Below are positions 63,948-64,000 of a DNA stretch of 64,000 nt, piece by piece. Below the pieces are notes generated by a model that was given only the letters and a program-made list of their open reading frames with translations, was not told the DNA's origin and did no database searches. The position numbers and the translations under genes were made by a program. The stretch is from a virus, in the IMG/VR virus record IMGVR_UViG_3300005921_000001, positions 1 to 64,000 of that record, one strand, 5' to 3'. Numbering within the stretch: position 1 is the stretch's first letter; every line of letters begins with the position of its first letter.

Positions 63948-64000
63948 GATCCTGCCTGCTCGGGTTTGCGGAGCTTCATGATACTGTCGTGTAGCGATTC
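63944..64000 (-). CDS. End of a gene entering from the right
   Basis: The minus-strand frame is open from the right edge for 18 codons (SLHDSIMKLRKPEQAGS) to a TGA overlapping the next ATG. The HDSIMKLRKP ending is typical of Ea22-like early proteins, so the coupled cluster continues beyond the window. Confidence 0.6.
   Translation of the reverse strand, partial: ESLHDSIMKLRKPEQAGS

Noticed and set aside
1-64000. Integrase, excisionase or lysogeny module
   Set aside because: No tyrosine or serine recombinase motifs and no CI/Cro-type pair were seen; the double HTH protein alone is not enough.
1-64000. CRISPR array or insertion sequence
   Set aside because: No regularly spaced direct repeats and no transposase motif were found.

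Overview
The window is a 64 kb segment of a tailed, contractile (myovirus-like) dsDNA phage genome. The host is probably a Gram-negative bacterium: there are spanin-like lysis genes, Sec signal peptides ending in A-x-A-Q, and a lipoprotein. Vitamin B12 use by the host is suggested by a cobalamin-type ribonucleotide reductase. I see no integrase, no tRNA or rRNA gene and no CRISPR array. Terminase and portal genes are absent and presumably lie left of the window.

Layout. Bases 1-29,744 are read rightward and hold the late genes: the end of a DUF2213 protease/scaffold gene, decoration protein, DUF2184 capsid protein, head completion and neck proteins, a large fibre-like gene, neck terminator, DUF3383 sheath, tube, tail-assembly chaperones with a probable -1 frameshift, tape measure, and a complete baseplate set (plug, hub, spike, gp25-like wedge, baseplate J, DUF2612). 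Tail fibres, an M15 endolysin, a Tad2-like anti-Thoeris protein, a holin, spanin-like genes and several small membrane proteins follow. A terminator at 29,908-29,941 closes this block.

Bases 29,946-64,000 are read leftward and hold replication and metabolism genes: RtcB RNA ligase, two UvrD-like helicases, a C5 and an N4/N6 DNA methyltransferase, DEDDh exonuclease, family A DNA polymerase, clamp-like protein, AEP primase, class II RNR, dCTP deaminase, ThyX, a DUF3310 protein, an SSB-like protein, and many small genes chained by ATGA overlaps. A 15-nt motif with promoter-like elements sits 40-42 nt upstream of three leftward transcription units.

Notable signals: (1) a beta-repeat module of about 60 residues occurs six times in four structural proteins; (2) three fibre-like proteins start with Sec signal peptides; (3) two structured RNA candidates lie in late-region gaps; (4) perfect inverted repeats of 10-18 bp sit inside coding regions; (5) the heptamer CAGGGGG/CCCCCTG occurs at least 43 times; (6) a DNA methyltransferase, a PLP enzyme and an acetyltransferase are adjacent, and the polymerase carries an N-terminal segment that I associate with the methyltransferase. 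All assignments come from reading the sequence and from memory of protein families; no search was run.
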